From positions 2,898,501 to 2,962,500 of the forward strand of contig CP047423.1 in NCBI GenBank assembly GCA_014058405.1: DNA of 64,000 bases, given 5' to 3'. The number at the start of each line of letters is the position of its first letter. Position 1 is the stretch's first letter. A program made the translations under genes and the position numbers. This stretch comes from Candidatus Nitrospira kreftii. Lineage in GTDB: Bacteria > Nitrospirota > Nitrospiria > Nitrospirales > Nitrospiraceae. A model generated the notes under the pieces. The model worked only from the letters and a program-made list of their open reading frames with translations, was not told the origin of the DNA and did no database searches. Positions 7,430 through 16,150 of this stretch are shown here, in pieces.

Positions 7430-8708
7430 CGCTCCACCTCCATCGCTGAATCAGGTACGGCTTCATGGTTTCATATTCGACGGCCAACCGCTCCAGTTCC
7501 TCCTCCACCCGCTTCACGGGTTGCTCACGCGTCGTCAAGACCAGCGACGCGGTATAGCCAAGATAAAGGGGCGTCAAAGCCTTCAGGAGATGTTCGCGAT
7601 GCAACAGGCGGTCATGATAAGCCAACGCGAAGTCGTAGACGACTTGGACCCATAGGCTGGGAGGAAAACGAAAGCGGTCTGTGTCTTCAACACCGAGCTC
7701 CAAAACCTGTTGAAATGTCTCACCGGGTAGAATGATCTGCCACACCGGAAGCAAATCACGAAGCCCTTGGCGAAATCCGTTGATCATTCGCTCCACGTTG
7801 ATTGATCCGCTCGCTGCTCCCAATCCCATCAGAGGGCCGATCGTAGGGACGGTCGCCGAGTTCTTTACGGTCTCCCACTTCTCCTGATATCGCTCCATCA
7901 GATAAAAGAGACAGCCGACTGACTGCGCCACCAGGGCTGATAATTCGCCGATCGGCTTAGCCTGCTGCAGGCGCGGCCCCAGCCCAGCACGGCATATCTG
8001 AAGCGATTCGGCAACCGCGAGCGTCATCACCCATCCGTCGATTCCGAGGTGCGCGATCTCTTGGTCCCACGGCTGCGGCAATACCGCCGAACGAATCATG
8101 TTGGCCGAAAACGCATATGCCCCCCCCAAGTGATAGGGAATACGCTTCCCATAGAGGGCGGCTATCAACGGCGCGAGCAGGGTATTCGTCAATGTCCCGT
8201 CGTACCGGTTGCGCAGGAACCAAGGCAGGACGCAATCGACCCCTTTGCTGATAATCGGATCGAGAAGGAGCTCCGGCCAATGCTCGTCCACTGATTTCAC
8301 GTTACCATCGACGACCAAGCAGGCAGACGCGTTGAGCTTGTCAGTCAGGGTAGCGAGAATGCGGACGGCGGACTCCCGTCCTGGTACGCCGGACTCCGAT
8401 ACCAGCTTGTAAGATGAGGCCAGAATAGGATGATGGATTGTCCAGAGACGCGAACTCTCGCCGATACTCTGTTCGATGGCTTGGGCTGTCCCATCCTGCG
8501 AGCCCGCATCGCAATTGACGACGAGGATGCGCTGCTGTGGAAAGGAGCGGGCACAGCCTTCGATCATTGCACGTACCAGCGTGGGGGCCGTGACCTTATC
8601 GTTGAACGTGAGCAGCCCGATGACGATATCGGCCTGTTCAGCTTCCTCCAGCCGTGTGCGAACCGACTCCGGAAGAAACGAGTCTTCCACCGCTGCATCC
8701 CCCTCCAC
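7422..8708 (-). CDS. GT2/GpgS-like glycosyltransferase, copy 1 (degenerate DXD)
   Basis: 428 residues, starting at a GTG. The N-terminal half is a GT-A fold: IVIGLLTFND opens the nucleotide-binding strand, then ILVVNCDAGSQDGT. Where the family has its metal-binding DXD, this copy reads VVDGNVKS, so the second Asp is replaced by Asn. Its paralogue at 46712-48025 reads VVDSDLRS at the same place. Shared blocks include RYDGTLTN, the IPYHLGGAYAFS segment and LGIDGWVM. The family transfers sugar from a nucleotide sugar, here probably to a glycerate or sugar acceptor in compatible-solute synthesis (inference). It follows treT by 35 bases and overlaps the channel-like gene by eight. Confidence 0.75.
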   Translation of the reverse strand: MEGDAAVEDSFLPESVRTRLEEAEQADIVIGLLTFNDKVTAPTLVRAMIEGCARSFPQQRILVVNCDAGSQDGTAQAIEQSIGESSRLWTIHHPILASSYKLVSESGVPGRESAVRILATLTDKLNASACLVVDGNVKSVDEHWPELLLDPIISKGVDCVLPWFLRNRYDGTLTNTLLAPLIAALYGKRIPYHLGGAYAFSANMIRSAVLPQPWDQEIAHLGIDGWVMTLAVAESLQICRAGLGPRLQQAKPIGELSALVAQSVGCLFYLMERYQEKWETVKNSATVPTIGPLMGLGAASGSINVERMINGFRQGLRDLLPVWQIILPGETFQQVLELGVEDTDRFRFPPSLWVQVVYDFALAYHDRLLHREHLLKALTPLYLGYTASLVLTTREQPVKRVEEELERLAVEYETMKPYLIQRWRWSDE

Positions 8709-8743
8709 AGAACGTGAACGATTGTCTCAGATGACGAGCCGAG

Positions 8744-9943
8744 TCACTCGGTGCTGAGGATTTTCAGGATTGTGAAATAGTCACTCAAATGTCTCGTGAT
8801 CAGGAAGTTTCGCCTGACATGCTCCTTCGCCATCGCACCCATCCGACTCATCACGCCGGGGTTGCTCAGCAGATAGCGGATACGGAAGGCCGCCCCCTCG
8901 ACAGAATGAACGACGAATCCGGTCGCCTCATTCACGATTTGGGTGGACACTCCGCCGGCGGTTCCCCCGATGACCGGCTTTCCCTTCCACATCGCCTCAG
9001 ACACAGCCACTCCGAATCCTTCCTTGAGGGCCTTTTGGATGACAATCGTAGCGCCTCGCTGCAATGCGTTGATTTCGCGGTCGGCCTCCGGCGGCAACTG
9101 GAGGACGTGAATGTCCGGATCATTCTCGGCCGCCTGCTGGACCTCAGCCAGCACGGCCTCACCTTCCGGATCATGCAGCACACCGCTGCCGGCTAAGACA
9201 AGCTGACAATGGTGGTGTTTCTTTGCCATCCGGTAAGCGCGAATCATGCCGATCTGGTCCTTGAATCGGTCAAAGCGCGCGACTTGCAGGAGAATCGGTT
9301 TCCCTCGGGCGATTCCAAATTGATCAAGCACCTGCGTGATCTCGGCGCGTGAGAGCTCACGGTTCTTTTCCGTCAGTGGATCGATTGAGGGATAGAGCAG
9401 AAACTTCGGGATAGGCAGGCGCTGCGCAAATCCAGGCAGCGAAAAAACAGCCGCGTCATATTTCAACACATGTCGCCGAAACAAACTCCACACCGGTCGA
9501 TGAGGCAGTCCGGCATCCAGATGGCAACGCCAGACCCACTTGCCACCTTTACGATGATCGACGAGCGGAGCTGGTTGCGGGTCGTGAACAAAGACGAGGT
9601 CTGCATCAAGATTCAATACCTTGGCATTTCTGGCGTTGACGTCCAGATACGTCTGGTACATCTCATTGGTAATGGTTTCCTCACGCCCTTGCAAACCGTC
9701 AGTGATCCGGCGCGTGACATCGGTGAATTCCTGCGTGCCGGCAATGACTTCCCAACGCGCCTCGGTTCCCATTGCCTTCATGATGGGAACGATCCGCCTC
9801 AAGATTTCAGCCATCCCGCCGCCGTAGCGTACGGCGCTGATATGGAGAAACCTCTTGCCCTGTACCAGATGACTCAATCGATATAAGAAATCGATGGCCC
9901 CCTTCGGAGCCACCGCGCGATATTGCTCCAACTCTCTGATCAT
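8744..9943 (-). CDS. treT: Trehalose synthase TreT-type (GT4), copy 1
   Basis: 399 residues with a GT-B fold. Visible family marks: a glycine-rich acceptor loop (SAVRYGGGMAEIL, about 36-48), FVHDPQPAPL, WVWRCHLD, the second-domain opening PILLQVARFDRFKDQ, and the nucleotide-sugar site EGFGVAVSEAMWKGKPVIG in the C-terminal half. TreT joins NDP-glucose (ADP- or UDP-glucose) to free glucose, giving trehalose in one step. A second TreT lies at 56563-57816; the two share all these blocks. Located after treS and before a glycosyltransferase gene in the glycogen/trehalose series. Glucose as acceptor is assumed from the family; related GT4 enzymes make other disaccharides. Confidence 0.82.
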   Translation of the reverse strand: MIRELEQYRAVAPKGAIDFLYRLSHLVQGKRFLHISAVRYGGGMAEILRRIVPIMKAMGTEARWEVIAGTQEFTDVTRRITDGLQGREETITNEMYQTYLDVNARNAKVLNLDADLVFVHDPQPAPLVDHRKGGKWVWRCHLDAGLPHRPVWSLFRRHVLKYDAAVFSLPGFAQRLPIPKFLLYPSIDPLTEKNRELSRAEITQVLDQFGIARGKPILLQVARFDRFKDQIGMIRAYRMAKKHHHCQLVLAGSGVLHDPEGEAVLAEVQQAAENDPDIHVLQLPPEADREINALQRGATIVIQKALKEGFGVAVSEAMWKGKPVIGGTAGGVSTQIVNEATGFVVHSVEGAAFRIRYLLSNPGVMSRMGAMAKEHVRRNFLITRHLSDYFTILKILSTE

Positions 9944-10114
9944 TGACCTTGCTCCCCCGCCGATTCAGCAACCCTATTCATCGATGTCCGCAATGGTCCA
10001 CCGGATGCGTCCCAACTCTAGAGGCACACAGCAGCCTGACTGTGCCTATCACTGCTCAAACACAGAGGCCCCACGCGATCGGACACTCACATGGTGCGTC
10101 TCTTATGGGCTCTG

Positions 10115-11794
10115 TTACAGCGCCGTCAGTTCGATCCCATAGGGCTCCGACCCTGCCTGTTCCGGCTTGAGGTTCAGCCAGTAATACCCGTAGGGCGCCA
10201 GTGTCACTACATAGGGACGATCTGTCACCTGAGGAAATTGCGACTCGCCCAACAGTTCGACCGGCAGAGCGCCGACGAATTCTTTGAGGTCCAACTCCAC
10301 CGATTGTGCCGACCCGGCCAGGTTATGGACAAGCAGCAGCACAACGTTTTCGTGCCGTCTCACATACGCCAGAACCTTGTCATTCGTCGACTGTAGAAAC
10401 GTCATCGTTCCCCGCCCGAATGCGGGATACCGCCGGCGTGCGGCGATCATCCGCTTCATCCAATGCAACAGCGAATGGGGAATTTCTTTCTGGAACTCCA
10501 CGTTGATCGATTGGTAGCCATAGGTCGGATCCGCCACCAGCGGTAAATACAGGCGCGACGGATCGCACGTCGAGAATCCCGCATTCCGATCCATAGTCCA
10601 CTGCATGGGCGTTCTCACCCCATCCCGGTCCTTCAGTTGGATATTGTCTCCCATGCCGATTTCATCCCCGTAATAAATAATCGGGGTGCCGGGCATCGTG
10701 AAGACCAGACTGTTGAGCAGCTCGATCTTGCGCCGGTCGTTATCTAAGAGCGGTGCGAGACGCCGCGCAATGCCGATATTGCGCCTCATCTTCGGATCGC
10801 GAGCATATGTGTAATACATGTAGTCCCGCTCTTCACCTGAACACATCTCAAGCGTGAGCTCGTCGTGATTGCGGAGAAACAGGCACCACTGGCAATTCGG
10901 TGGGATCTCGGGCGTATGCGTAAACATGTCGATGATCGGATCGCGCGTCTCACTCCGCACACCCATATAGAGTCGGGGCATGAGCGGAAAGTGAAACGCC
11001 ATATGAAATTCATCCCCGTTTCCAAAATAAGGTCGCACATCGGATGGCCATTGATTTGCCTCGGCCAGCAATATGCGGTCTTGATAGGACTCATCAATGC
11101 GACGACGAATATCCTTCAAATAATCGTGCGTCTCCGGCAAGTTCTCACAAATCGTGCCTTCACGCTCAAATAGATACGGCACCGCATCGCACCGAAATCC
11201 ATCCAGTCCCTGATCAAGCCAAAACGCCATCGTATCGAGCATGGCTTGCCGGACTTCCGAGTTCGCATAATTCAAATCCGGCTGATGGCTGAAGAATCGA
11301 TGCCAGTAGAACGCTTTCGCCTCCGAATCCCATGTCCAATTTGATTTTTCAGTATCGATAAAGATGATTCGGGCTTTACCGTACTTGCGATCATTGTCGC
11401 TCCAGACATAGAAGTGGCGCTTGAGCGATTGAGGCGATTGCCGTGCTTCCTGAAACCACGGATGCTGATCGGAGGTGTGATTCAACACCAAATCGACGAT
11501 CACACGCATCCCTCGTCGGTGGGCTTCATCCAGAAAACGGCGTACGTCTTCTGTCGTACCGTATTGTTCAGCCACACTGCGGAAATCCGCCACATCGTAT
11601 CCGTCGTCCCGCAACGGTGAGGGATAAAAGGGGAGCAACCAGAGGCAGTCCACACCGAGCCATTGGAGGTAGTCCAGTTTTCCGATCAAGCCCTGGAAAT
11701 CACCGATGCCGTCCCCATTCCCGTCGGCAAAAGCCTTTACGTGGATCTCATAAAACACCGCGTCCTTGTACCAGAGAGGATCTGCGCTCAGCAT
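10115..11794 (-). CDS. treS: Trehalose synthase (maltose alpha-D-glucosyltransferase)
   Basis: 559 residues, a GH13 (beta/alpha)8 enzyme of the length usual for TreS without fused maltokinase. The N terminus is typical ([20 protein letters not shown]). Catalytic residues are readable: nucleophile D203 in [10 protein letters not shown], acid/base E245 in LLAEANQWP, and D311 in [19 protein letters not shown] is the usual TreS motif before the beta C-domain. It interconverts maltose and trehalose in the cytoplasm. The maltokinase and glgE genes lie upstream in the same series, so flux from trehalose to maltose-1-phosphate and glycogen is possible. Confidence 0.92.
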   Translation of the reverse strand: MLSADPLWYKDAVFYEIHVKAFADGNGDGIGDFQGLIGKLDYLQWLGVDCLWLLPFYPSPLRDDGYDVADFRSVAEQYGTTEDVRRFLDEAHRRGMRVIVDLVLNHTSDQHPWFQEARQSPQSLKRHFYVWSDNDRKYGKARIIFIDTEKSNWTWDSEAKAFYWHRFFSHQPDLNYANSEVRQAMLDTMAFWLDQGLDGFRCDAVPYLFEREGTICENLPETHDYLKDIRRRIDESYQDRILLAEANQWPSDVRPYFGNGDEFHMAFHFPLMPRLYMGVRSETRDPIIDMFTHTPEIPPNCQWCLFLRNHDELTLEMCSGEERDYMYYTYARDPKMRRNIGIARRLAPLLDNDRRKIELLNSLVFTMPGTPIIYYGDEIGMGDNIQLKDRDGVRTPMQWTMDRNAGFSTCDPSRLYLPLVADPTYGYQSINVEFQKEIPHSLLHWMKRMIAARRRYPAFGRGTMTFLQSTNDKVLAYVRRHENVVLLLVHNLAGSAQSVELDLKEFVGALPVELLGESQFPQVTDRPYVVTLAPYGYYWLNLKPEQAGSEPYGIELTAL

Positions 11795-11814
11795 GGTCCG
11801 ATTGCCTACTCCTG

Positions 11815-12516
11815 CTATGTCCCGGCTGATTTCGCCAACTGCTCATCGCACATGGTCAGGACGTTCGATCGCAGTCGCTCCAGACTGCCGAGATAAGGAT
11901 TCAAGGCTTTCATCCGATCGGCCAGATCCGGCAACTTCAGACTGCTCCGGAACCAGGCAGAAAAATCGTTCTCTTCCCGCTGTAACCGCAAGTGCGCTTC
12001 GAATACATGGTAATAAATGGCGCTGGAATCGACGTCCGAAATAGCATCGCGGAACTCATGAAGTGTCTGCGCTTCTACACCGGTGGGCACCTCCAGAATG
12101 CGCGATCGATTGAAGTAGAACGGCGCCCCAAACCCCGTGCGCGGGACCGCCGTCATGCCGGAGAGGTGATCATCGATGAGGGAAATCAATTCTTCCCGAA
12201 GCGCTTCCAAACTCTGAAAATCGAACGGATCCACCACCGACAGTCGCTCGGCAAGAACATGATCCTGGACTTGCTGAGCCGCCCATTGGGCAAAGTCGTT
12301 CGGGTAGGTACGCTCAATGAACCGCGTCCGCAGAAAATAGCTGTGCGTATGGTAATACACCGAGTCGAGCGGAACTTCTTCCAGCATCTCCACCAACTGG
12401 CGTTCGTCCGCAGCCTGTTTCCCGAGAATCTCTTGAATTTCACTGCATCCGATGAATCGGAATACTGTATCGGCATGCGTCGTTGTCACAATTCCCCCTT
12501 CTTCATTCGGCAGCAT
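11815..12516 (-). CDS. DUF5752-like protein
   Basis: 233 residues, soluble, no signal peptide. The sequence has two similar halves: [14 protein letters not shown]...[14 protein letters not shown]...[11 protein letters not shown] and, later, [42 protein letters not shown]. Both pair a Y-Y-H motif with N-D-F-x-x-W, so it looks like an internal duplication. I associate this pattern with DUF5752, found near trehalose and glycogen genes, but no reaction is known to me. It begins two bases after the GH15 stop and ends 20 bases before treS, so it belongs to the operon. A GTG nine codons downstream, behind a G-rich run, is an alternative start. Confidence 0.7.
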   Translation of the reverse strand: MLPNEEGGIVTTTHADTVFRFIGCSEIQEILGKQAADERQLVEMLEEVPLDSVYYHTHSYFLRTRFIERTYPNDFAQWAAQQVQDHVLAERLSVVDPFDFQSLEALREELISLIDDHLSGMTAVPRTGFGAPFYFNRSRILEVPTGVEAQTLHEFRDAISDVDSSAIYYHVFEAHLRLQREENDFSAWFRSSLKLPDLADRMKALNPYLGSLERLRSNVLTMCDEQLAKSAGT

Positions 12517-12518
12517 AA

Positions 12519-14342
12519 CTAGACCGACACAGTCCGCGGCGAACTCAACGCTCGATCGAGATTGTACGCAGCACTGATCAGGCCGATGTGGGCGAACGCC
12601 TGGGGGAAATTCCCCAGATGCTCTCCCGTTACCGACAATTCTTCCGCATAGAGCCCGAGGTGATTGGCATAGCTCAAAATCTTTTCAAAGATTAGTCGCG
12701 CTTCTTCCAGACGACCCGCTCTCGTTAGAGCCTCGACTAACCAGAAGGAACAGAGAGTAAACGTCCCCTCTTGGCCGGACAAACCGTCGGGGGCGGCTTC
12801 TTCTGGGATGTACCGAAACACCAATGCGTCTGATACCAGGCTAGCCATGATCCGTTCAATCGTCGATTGCATGCGTGGATCTGTCGGCGAGAGGAAAAAT
12901 ACGAGTGGCAGAACCAACGCACTGGCGTCCAGCGCGTGGCCGCCGTATTCCTGCACAAAAGCCTGCCACTCTTGATCCCAACCATGGTGCATCACATCTC
13001 GATAGATGCAGTCTCGCACCTCTATCCACTTGGCGCGATCAGCAGGAAATCCCCGCTTGTCTGCGAGGCGAATGCCTCGGTCGAGAGCAACCCAGCACAT
13101 GACTTTCGAATAGACAAACTGCCTTTGCCCGCCCCGTACCTCCCATATCCCTTCGTCAGGTTGATCCCAATTGGCAGAGACATAGTCCAGCAGGCGAGAC
13201 AACCCGACCCAACTGTCATAGCTGATAGGTGACCCGTGCTTATTATAGAGATACGCGGCATCCATCAGCGCTCCGTACATATCGAGTTGGCGTTGTGATG
13301 CAGCGCCGTTGCCGATACGGACCGGTGACGATCGCTGATATCCTTCCCAATGAGTAAGGACGTCTTCTTGTGTGATTCGACGCCCATCAATGCCGTAGAG
13401 AACTTGCAGCGAGCCATCATGGTTTAACTCATGACAGCGGGCTTCAAGCCACTGCATGAATCGACCTGCCTCATTTGAGAAACCGAGGCGCAACAGTGCA
13501 TACAGAGTGAAGGCTGCATCTCGAATCCAGGTGTAGCGATAGTCCCAATTCCTTGCACCACCGATTGCTTCCGGCAAGCTGGTCGTCGGCGCGGCCACGA
13601 TCGCACCAGTCGGCGCGTAGGTCAGGAGCTTGAGCGTCAACGCTGAGCGTTGGACCATTTCTCGCCATCTCCCGGTGTACCGACATTGGCTCAACCATTT
13701 TCGCCAATAGGCCATAGTCTCCCGCAGCGCAGTTTCATCTGTTTGCGGCACATCAAGAACGCTCTCGGTCGTCTCCGACTCTAATTGTACGAGAAAGAAG
13801 GTGACTTGCTGCCCTTCTTCCAGGGTGAACTCTGCCTCCACAGTTTCCTGATTGGTGATGAGCGGCACAGGACTTACCAAACCAATCGTCAGTGAAGCCG
13901 AACGAAAGATCGCCCCTGCTGAGCGCAATGTCACCGTATGTTCATCCCGTCCAAAATTGAATGCGGGTTGGCACTCCAACCGAAACAGAATCTTCCCCCT
14001 GACGACCTTGACCATACGAATAATTTGATGTCGTGTCGGATGAACTCCCGGTTCATCGCCTTCGATGGGCATGAAATCCGTCAACTCACCCACACCGTCA
14101 TGATGCAGAAAGCGAGTCAACAGGACGTTGGTCTCCGGTAGATACAGTTGCTGTCGCTTCCCGTCATCAGGCGGTGCAATACTGAACCGTCCGCCCCGTC
14201 GCTCATCCAATAACGCGCCAAACAAGCTGGGCGAATCGAAGTGAGGGAAGCAACACCAATCGATCGATCCGTCCTTTCCCACCAATGCGACGGTGTGGAG
14301 GTCCCCAATCACCCCATAATCTCCGATCGGCTTATAGGCCAT
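12519..14342 (-). CDS. GH15 glycoside hydrolase (glucoamylase or trehalase type)
   Basis: 607 residues. The N-terminal beta domain opens with [20 protein letters not shown] and [20 protein letters not shown], the classic GH15 start. The (alpha/alpha)6 domain shows [20 protein letters not shown], then [16 protein letters not shown] (general acid Glu) and [15 protein letters not shown] (general base Glu) near the C terminus. GH15 members release glucose from alpha-glucans or, in an actinobacterial branch with this same N terminus, hydrolyse trehalose. The neighbours (mak upstream, treS downstream) fit either role. No signal peptide, so cytoplasmic. Confidence 0.85.
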   Translation of the reverse strand: MAYKPIGDYGVIGDLHTVALVGKDGSIDWCCFPHFDSPSLFGALLDERRGGRFSIAPPDDGKRQQLYLPETNVLLTRFLHHDGVGELTDFMPIEGDEPGVHPTRHQIIRMVKVVRGKILFRLECQPAFNFGRDEHTVTLRSAGAIFRSASLTIGLVSPVPLITNQETVEAEFTLEEGQQVTFFLVQLESETTESVLDVPQTDETALRETMAYWRKWLSQCRYTGRWREMVQRSALTLKLLTYAPTGAIVAAPTTSLPEAIGGARNWDYRYTWIRDAAFTLYALLRLGFSNEAGRFMQWLEARCHELNHDGSLQVLYGIDGRRITQEDVLTHWEGYQRSSPVRIGNGAASQRQLDMYGALMDAAYLYNKHGSPISYDSWVGLSRLLDYVSANWDQPDEGIWEVRGGQRQFVYSKVMCWVALDRGIRLADKRGFPADRAKWIEVRDCIYRDVMHHGWDQEWQAFVQEYGGHALDASALVLPLVFFLSPTDPRMQSTIERIMASLVSDALVFRYIPEEAAPDGLSGQEGTFTLCSFWLVEALTRAGRLEEARLIFEKILSYANHLGLYAEELSVTGEHLGNFPQAFAHIGLISAAYNLDRALSSPRTVSV

Positions 14343-14567
14343 ATCCGTCCTTCCTCAACGTCACACTAACAGAATGCTGACAAATCTCTCCAGCGGTGTT
14401 CTCGCGTCACATAGAGGCTCCACCTACCGAAGCGTATGCCTCGCCTCCGCGCTCGCTGCGGCCTTGCTGGACGGCCTTTTTGCGCATTCTAGAATGTAGA
14501 GCGCCACAGTTTGTCCTGTCATCTTGGAATGGTGCACGAAACAGAAACCAAGTTTTTCAGCAGACTG
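14343..14567. other. Gap between the maltokinase and GH15 genes
   Basis: 225 bases that break the otherwise tight minus-strand series. A GGCC-loop-GGCC stem followed by TTTTT (about 14462-14484, plus-strand sense) is the only structure seen. A promoter for the GH15-treS part could lie here, but I see no clear boxes. Confidence 0.3.
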
Positions 14568-16139
14568 CTAGACACTCTGAACCAAGCTCCTGATTCCTTG
14601 GAGCGGGATCGACAACCAATCCGGTCGATTTCTCATTTCATACCGCATTTCGTAGACGGCTTTATCAAGTTCGTACACGCGAATGACCCGGAGCGCCTCG
14701 TCCCAGGTCGCCGGAACAAAGACCGCCTCCCCCGGTCGAGCAACAGAACAGTAGCCGTCGAGAAAGGAGGCACGAACGGCGCCTTCCCATTCCGTCATCA
14801 ACTCAACATCCGTTGAAGACACCTCCGGGCGCTGTCTCAAGACGGCGTGAGTTGCATAATTGAATGAGCGCAGCATTCCTCCGACATCTTTTAATGGGCA
14901 GACCTTAGCGCGCCGCTCCTCAAGCGGCCTGGCAGGTTCTCCTTCGAAATCGATCACCATAAAACTATCGGTCGTTTTGAGCACTTGCCCGAGATGATAA
15001 TCTCCGTGGTGGCGGATCTTTACCGCCCTTGCTTGAGCCAAGAGCCGGAGGTCATCGAACCGGTCGCGGCAAGCCGTTTCCAGCCCAGTCACTTCGTCAC
15101 CCAGCAAACCGACCGCCGACTGCTGCGCCGGCTGAAGCGCGCGCAAATCGTGACAAACTTCTGTGAGCTGCTTCGTCATTCCGACTTTCCACTGATCGAC
15201 ATCGCGCAGTGTGATCGGTTCCGGACGAAAGGCCTCCGGTTCCTGCCGAGAAGCCAGTGCCACATGCACGCCAGCCGTGATCTCACCGAGCCGTCGAAAC
15301 TGGGCCAAGAGCGGATCGGAAATTGCCGCCACGGTGATCGCGAGGTTGTCTCCGCGGTCCATGACCACCTGACCGCCTTCATCCAAGAGTTTCCCGAGAT
15401 GAGCCAACGTATAGGACCATCCATCACCGACGTTCGGTACGAATCGCTGGAGCACCGCCACAGTCACCGGCTGCGCCTCATCCGTCATATCGCTGTCGTA
15501 CGTAATGATGCCGAGCAGAGCCGGCACATCACGACACGTTGTTTGCGTCGTCAGGAATTCCAGGACCTCGCTATCGGGATGGATGCCTGCGTCCAGCTTG
15601 CGGATCAATTTTATGATCGCCCGCCGGTCGAGGATCACCGACGTATTGCTCTGTTCAGCAGACAAGACCGTGGCTTCCCGCACAGGTGTTGCCAATTCCT
15701 CCCTCCCTTGCGGCACGGCACAGCCACTGAGACATCCGAGCTGCCCTGCCAGTTCCCGGCCTTGTGCCACCATCTCGTACAAACTAATCCAGGTTGCTGA
15801 ATCTTCGGCTGCATCGCAGACCCACTCATTGGCTGAAGCGCCTGTCAGCTCGACGATCGCCCTGCCATCGTCCTGATCCATCCGTGGCCGGATCGTCAAC
15901 GGCATCATATAGTGTTCCTTGGCGCCGCCTCGATACTCGACCGACGCCATCGCCAACATGCGGCGGTCGGCCCCATGAGACAGGTCGAACGCATCGGCAA
16001 CGCGTACATCCGTCAACGGCTTTCCCTTCCCAGCGAACCATCGCTGCCGCTGGAGATATTCGATCAGGAGGCGACGCCCCTGTCCGCTCAGCGCGACCAG
16101 AGCCTGTTGGATCCCTACTTGATGTTCGGCTTGCCCCAT
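14568..16139 (-). CDS. mak: Maltokinase (GlgE pathway)
   Basis: 523 residues from ATG 16139, which has GAGGG nine bases upstream and lies 11 bases after the glgE stop; a longer frame to 16190 would overlap glgE and is less likely. The N-terminal cap contains QRQRWFAGKGKPLTDVRVAD, the usual maltokinase opening. The kinase core has IRHHGDYHLGQVL (catalytic Asp, about residue 383) and MVIDFEGEPARPLEERR (metal-binding Asp, about 396), followed by SPLKDVGG-like CPLKDVGGMLRSFNYA. It phosphorylates maltose to maltose-1-phosphate, the substrate of GlgE encoded just upstream. TreS, the source of maltose, is encoded downstream. Confidence 0.9.
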   Translation of the reverse strand: MGQAEHQVGIQQALVALSGQGRRLLIEYLQRQRWFAGKGKPLTDVRVADAFDLSHGADRRMLAMASVEYRGGAKEHYMMPLTIRPRMDQDDGRAIVELTGASANEWVCDAAEDSATWISLYEMVAQGRELAGQLGCLSGCAVPQGREELATPVREATVLSAEQSNTSVILDRRAIIKLIRKLDAGIHPDSEVLEFLTTQTTCRDVPALLGIITYDSDMTDEAQPVTVAVLQRFVPNVGDGWSYTLAHLGKLLDEGGQVVMDRGDNLAITVAAISDPLLAQFRRLGEITAGVHVALASRQEPEAFRPEPITLRDVDQWKVGMTKQLTEVCHDLRALQPAQQSAVGLLGDEVTGLETACRDRFDDLRLLAQARAVKIRHHGDYHLGQVLKTTDSFMVIDFEGEPARPLEERRAKVCPLKDVGGMLRSFNYATHAVLRQRPEVSSTDVELMTEWEGAVRASFLDGYCSVARPGEAVFVPATWDEALRVIRVYELDKAVYEMRYEMRNRPDWLSIPLQGIRSLVQSV

Positions 16140-16150
16140 CGATTTCGCCC

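Noticed and set aside
14462-14484. GGCC-loop-GGCC-TTTTT as a terminator
   Set aside because: The stem is only four pairs and the T-run points along the plus strand, where no gene ends.
14985-15800. Plus-strand frame of 271 codons
   Set aside because: It lies wholly antisense to the maltokinase gene, whose kinase motifs are clear; a GC-rich shadow frame.
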